This document shows, piece after piece, positions 62,983-64,000 of a DNA stretch of 64,000 nt; position 1 is the stretch's first letter; each line of letters begins with the position of its first letter. The notes beneath the pieces are model-generated. The model was not told where the DNA came from and ran no database searches. It saw nothing but the letters and a program-made list of their open reading frames with translations. Made by a program: the position numbers and the translations under genes. The stretch comes from Bradyrhizobium sp. OK095. GTDB lineage: Bacteria > Pseudomonadota > Alphaproteobacteria > Rhizobiales > Xanthobacteraceae. The stretch is taken from assembly GCF_900109945.1 (NCBI RefSeq), contig NZ_FOBX01000022.1:1-64000 (forward strand), given 5' to 3'.

Positions 62983-64000
62983 TCAGGCCACCGCCGCCAC
63001 GGGCGCGGCGTCTCCCGGACTGAACAGCTTGCGGACTTCGGCCGCTGGCTTCGGCTTGCTGAACAGATAGCCCTGCATCTCAGTGCAGCCGAGCGCGCGC
63101 AGCATCTCGCGCTGGGCCTCGGTCTCGACGCCCTCGGCGACCGTGGTCATGTTGCTGGCGGCCGCGATGTTCACCACGGCCTGCACGATGACAGGCGCGC
63201 CGCTCGTCTCCGCGATATCGGCGACGAAGCAGCGGTCGATCTTGATCTTGTCGAACGGGAAGCGCTTCAAATAGCTCAGCGAGGAATAACCGGTGCCGAA
63301 ATCGTCGAGCGCGATGCGCACGCCGATGGCGCGGAGCTGGTGCAGGATCGAGAGCGCGGCCTCGTCGTCGCGGATCAGCACGGCCTCGGTGATCTCGAGC
63401 TCGAGCCGGCGCGGGTCGAGCCCGGAGGCGGCGAGGGCACCTGCGATCCGCAGCGCCAGCGTGTCGCATTTAAGCTGCACCGGCGAGACGTTGACCGCGA
63501 TCCGCACATGCGCCGGCCAGGTCGCGGCCTCGTTGCAGGCGGTACGCAGCACCCAGTCGCCAAGTTCGGTAATCAGGCCGGTATCCTCGGCGATCGGGAT
63601 GAACTCCGCTGGCGAGATCATGCCGCGCTCGGGATGGCGCCAGCGCAGCAGCGCCTCGCAGCCCGAGACCTCGTTGGTGCGCAAATCGACCAGTGGCTGG
63701 TAGTGGATCTCGAAGCCGCCATTCACCAGGGCCTGGCGCAAATCCTGCTCCAGGGTCAGACGCGCCCTGGCGCAAGCGTCCATCTCCGGCTCGAAGAAGC
63801 GGTGGGTGCGGCGTCCCGAGGCCTTGGCGCCATACATCGCAAGGTCGGCGTTCTTGATGAGCTGGTCGAGATCGGTGCCGTCCTGCGGCGCCAGCGCGAT
63901 GCCGATGCTGGCGTCGGTGGAGAGCTGGTGGCCGAAGCAGTGATAGGGCTGGCGGATCGCCTCGTAGATCCGTGTCACGAATGACAGCACGTCGGCGGAG
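62983..64000 (-). CDS. GGDEF-EAL protein, C-terminal part (cut by window edge)
   Basis: The visible 338 codons run off the right edge. The end of a GGDEF domain (STDASIGIALAPQDGTDLDQL, MYGAKASGRRT) is followed by a complete EAL domain. Its active residues are EALLRWRHP, NVSPVQL, LELEITEAVL, DDFGTGYSSLSYL, KIKIDR and EGVETEAQ, all intact, so cyclic di-GMP hydrolysis is expected. The active-site GGDEF motif itself is outside the window. It shares a transcript with the downstream diguanylate cyclase. Confidence 0.94.
   Translation of the reverse strand, partial: SADVLSFVTRIYEAIRQPYHCFGHQLSTDASIGIALAPQDGTDLDQLIKNADLAMYGAKASGRRTHRFFEPEMDACARARLTLEQDLRQALVNGGFEIHYQPLVDLRTNEVSGCEALLRWRHPERGMISPAEFIPIAEDTGLITELGDWVLRTACNEAATWPAHVRIAVNVSPVQLKCDTLALRIAGALAASGLDPRRLELEITEAVLIRDDEAALSILHQLRAIGVRIALDDFGTGYSSLSYLKRFPFDKIKIDRCFVADIAETSGAPVIVQAVVNIAAASNMTTVAEGVETEAQREMLRALGCTEMQGYLFSKPKPAAEVRKLFSPGDAAPVAAVA

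Overview
The window is GC-rich alphaproteobacterial chromosome. The linkage rpsT - dnaA - dnaN - recF - gyrB, the abundance of interspersed palindromic repeats (several families, one of them resembling CGTCATTGCGAGC... elements), DUF3551 and DUF559 genes, a tctC-type binding protein and several acyl-CoA ligases all fit Bradyrhizobium or a close relative in the Nitrobacteraceae. That assignment is inferred from gene content; no rRNA is present. No prophage, CRISPR array or complete insertion sequence was seen. The only transposase-like trace is a 30-codon fragment at the left edge.

Layout. 1-4.2 kb: minus-strand murJ, trpS, a universal stress protein and a NifU-type Fe-S scaffold. 4.2-21 kb: metabolic and accessory genes (PfkB kinase, acyl-CoA ligase, two serine hydrolases, semialdehyde dehydrogenase, SulP-STAS-cNMP fusion transporter, purC, pirin, membrane-anchored AraC regulator, MmgE/PrpD, FUSC). 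21-25 kb: a coupled MATE / DUF2867 / HCCA-isomerase set and a MurA whose catalytic Cys is Asp. 25-38 kb: the replication block gyrB, recF, dnaN, dnaA, rpsT on the minus strand. It is interrupted twice: by three paralogous secreted proteins between gyrB and recF, and by a DUF559 nuclease gene nested between inverted repeat halves between recF and dnaN. 38-54.6 kb: msrA, a polysaccharide export lipoprotein, hydrolases, an isoquinoline-oxidoreductase-type molybdenum hydroxylase pair, a Fic protein, an HD-GYP protein, a second acyl-CoA ligase, a VOC protein, a TTT binding protein, an ArsR/SRPBCC pair and a trypsin-like protease. 54.7-64 kb: a membrane protein / winged-helix regulator / uppS unit, GNAT, a lone cNMP-binding protein, a phosphoesterase, an alkyladenine glycosylase, dinB, tRNA-Arg(CCG), and a diguanylate cyclase beside a truncated GGDEF-EAL protein.

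The most interesting signals are regulatory or modular. A perfect operator (ACTTTG-N5-CAAAGT) occurs both before the membrane protein/regulator pair and over the uppS start codon. Five GAGAAT half-sites crowd the fic promoter. A CCATATGG palindrome lies over the arsR start, with a near-copy upstream of the SulP gene. A consensus EcfG (general stress response) promoter precedes a 25-codon ORF that overlaps the next gene. The DUF559 gene exactly fills the spacer of a bipartite repeat. The gyrB-recF paralogs are built from repeated FY...GW modules and carry a duplicated upstream segment. A 37-codon ORF with a strong ribosome site lies in the long rpsT-dnaA gap.

Starts were chosen from family alignments recalled from knowledge and from visible Shine-Dalgarno sequences. 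No database search was run, so family names are recognition calls.
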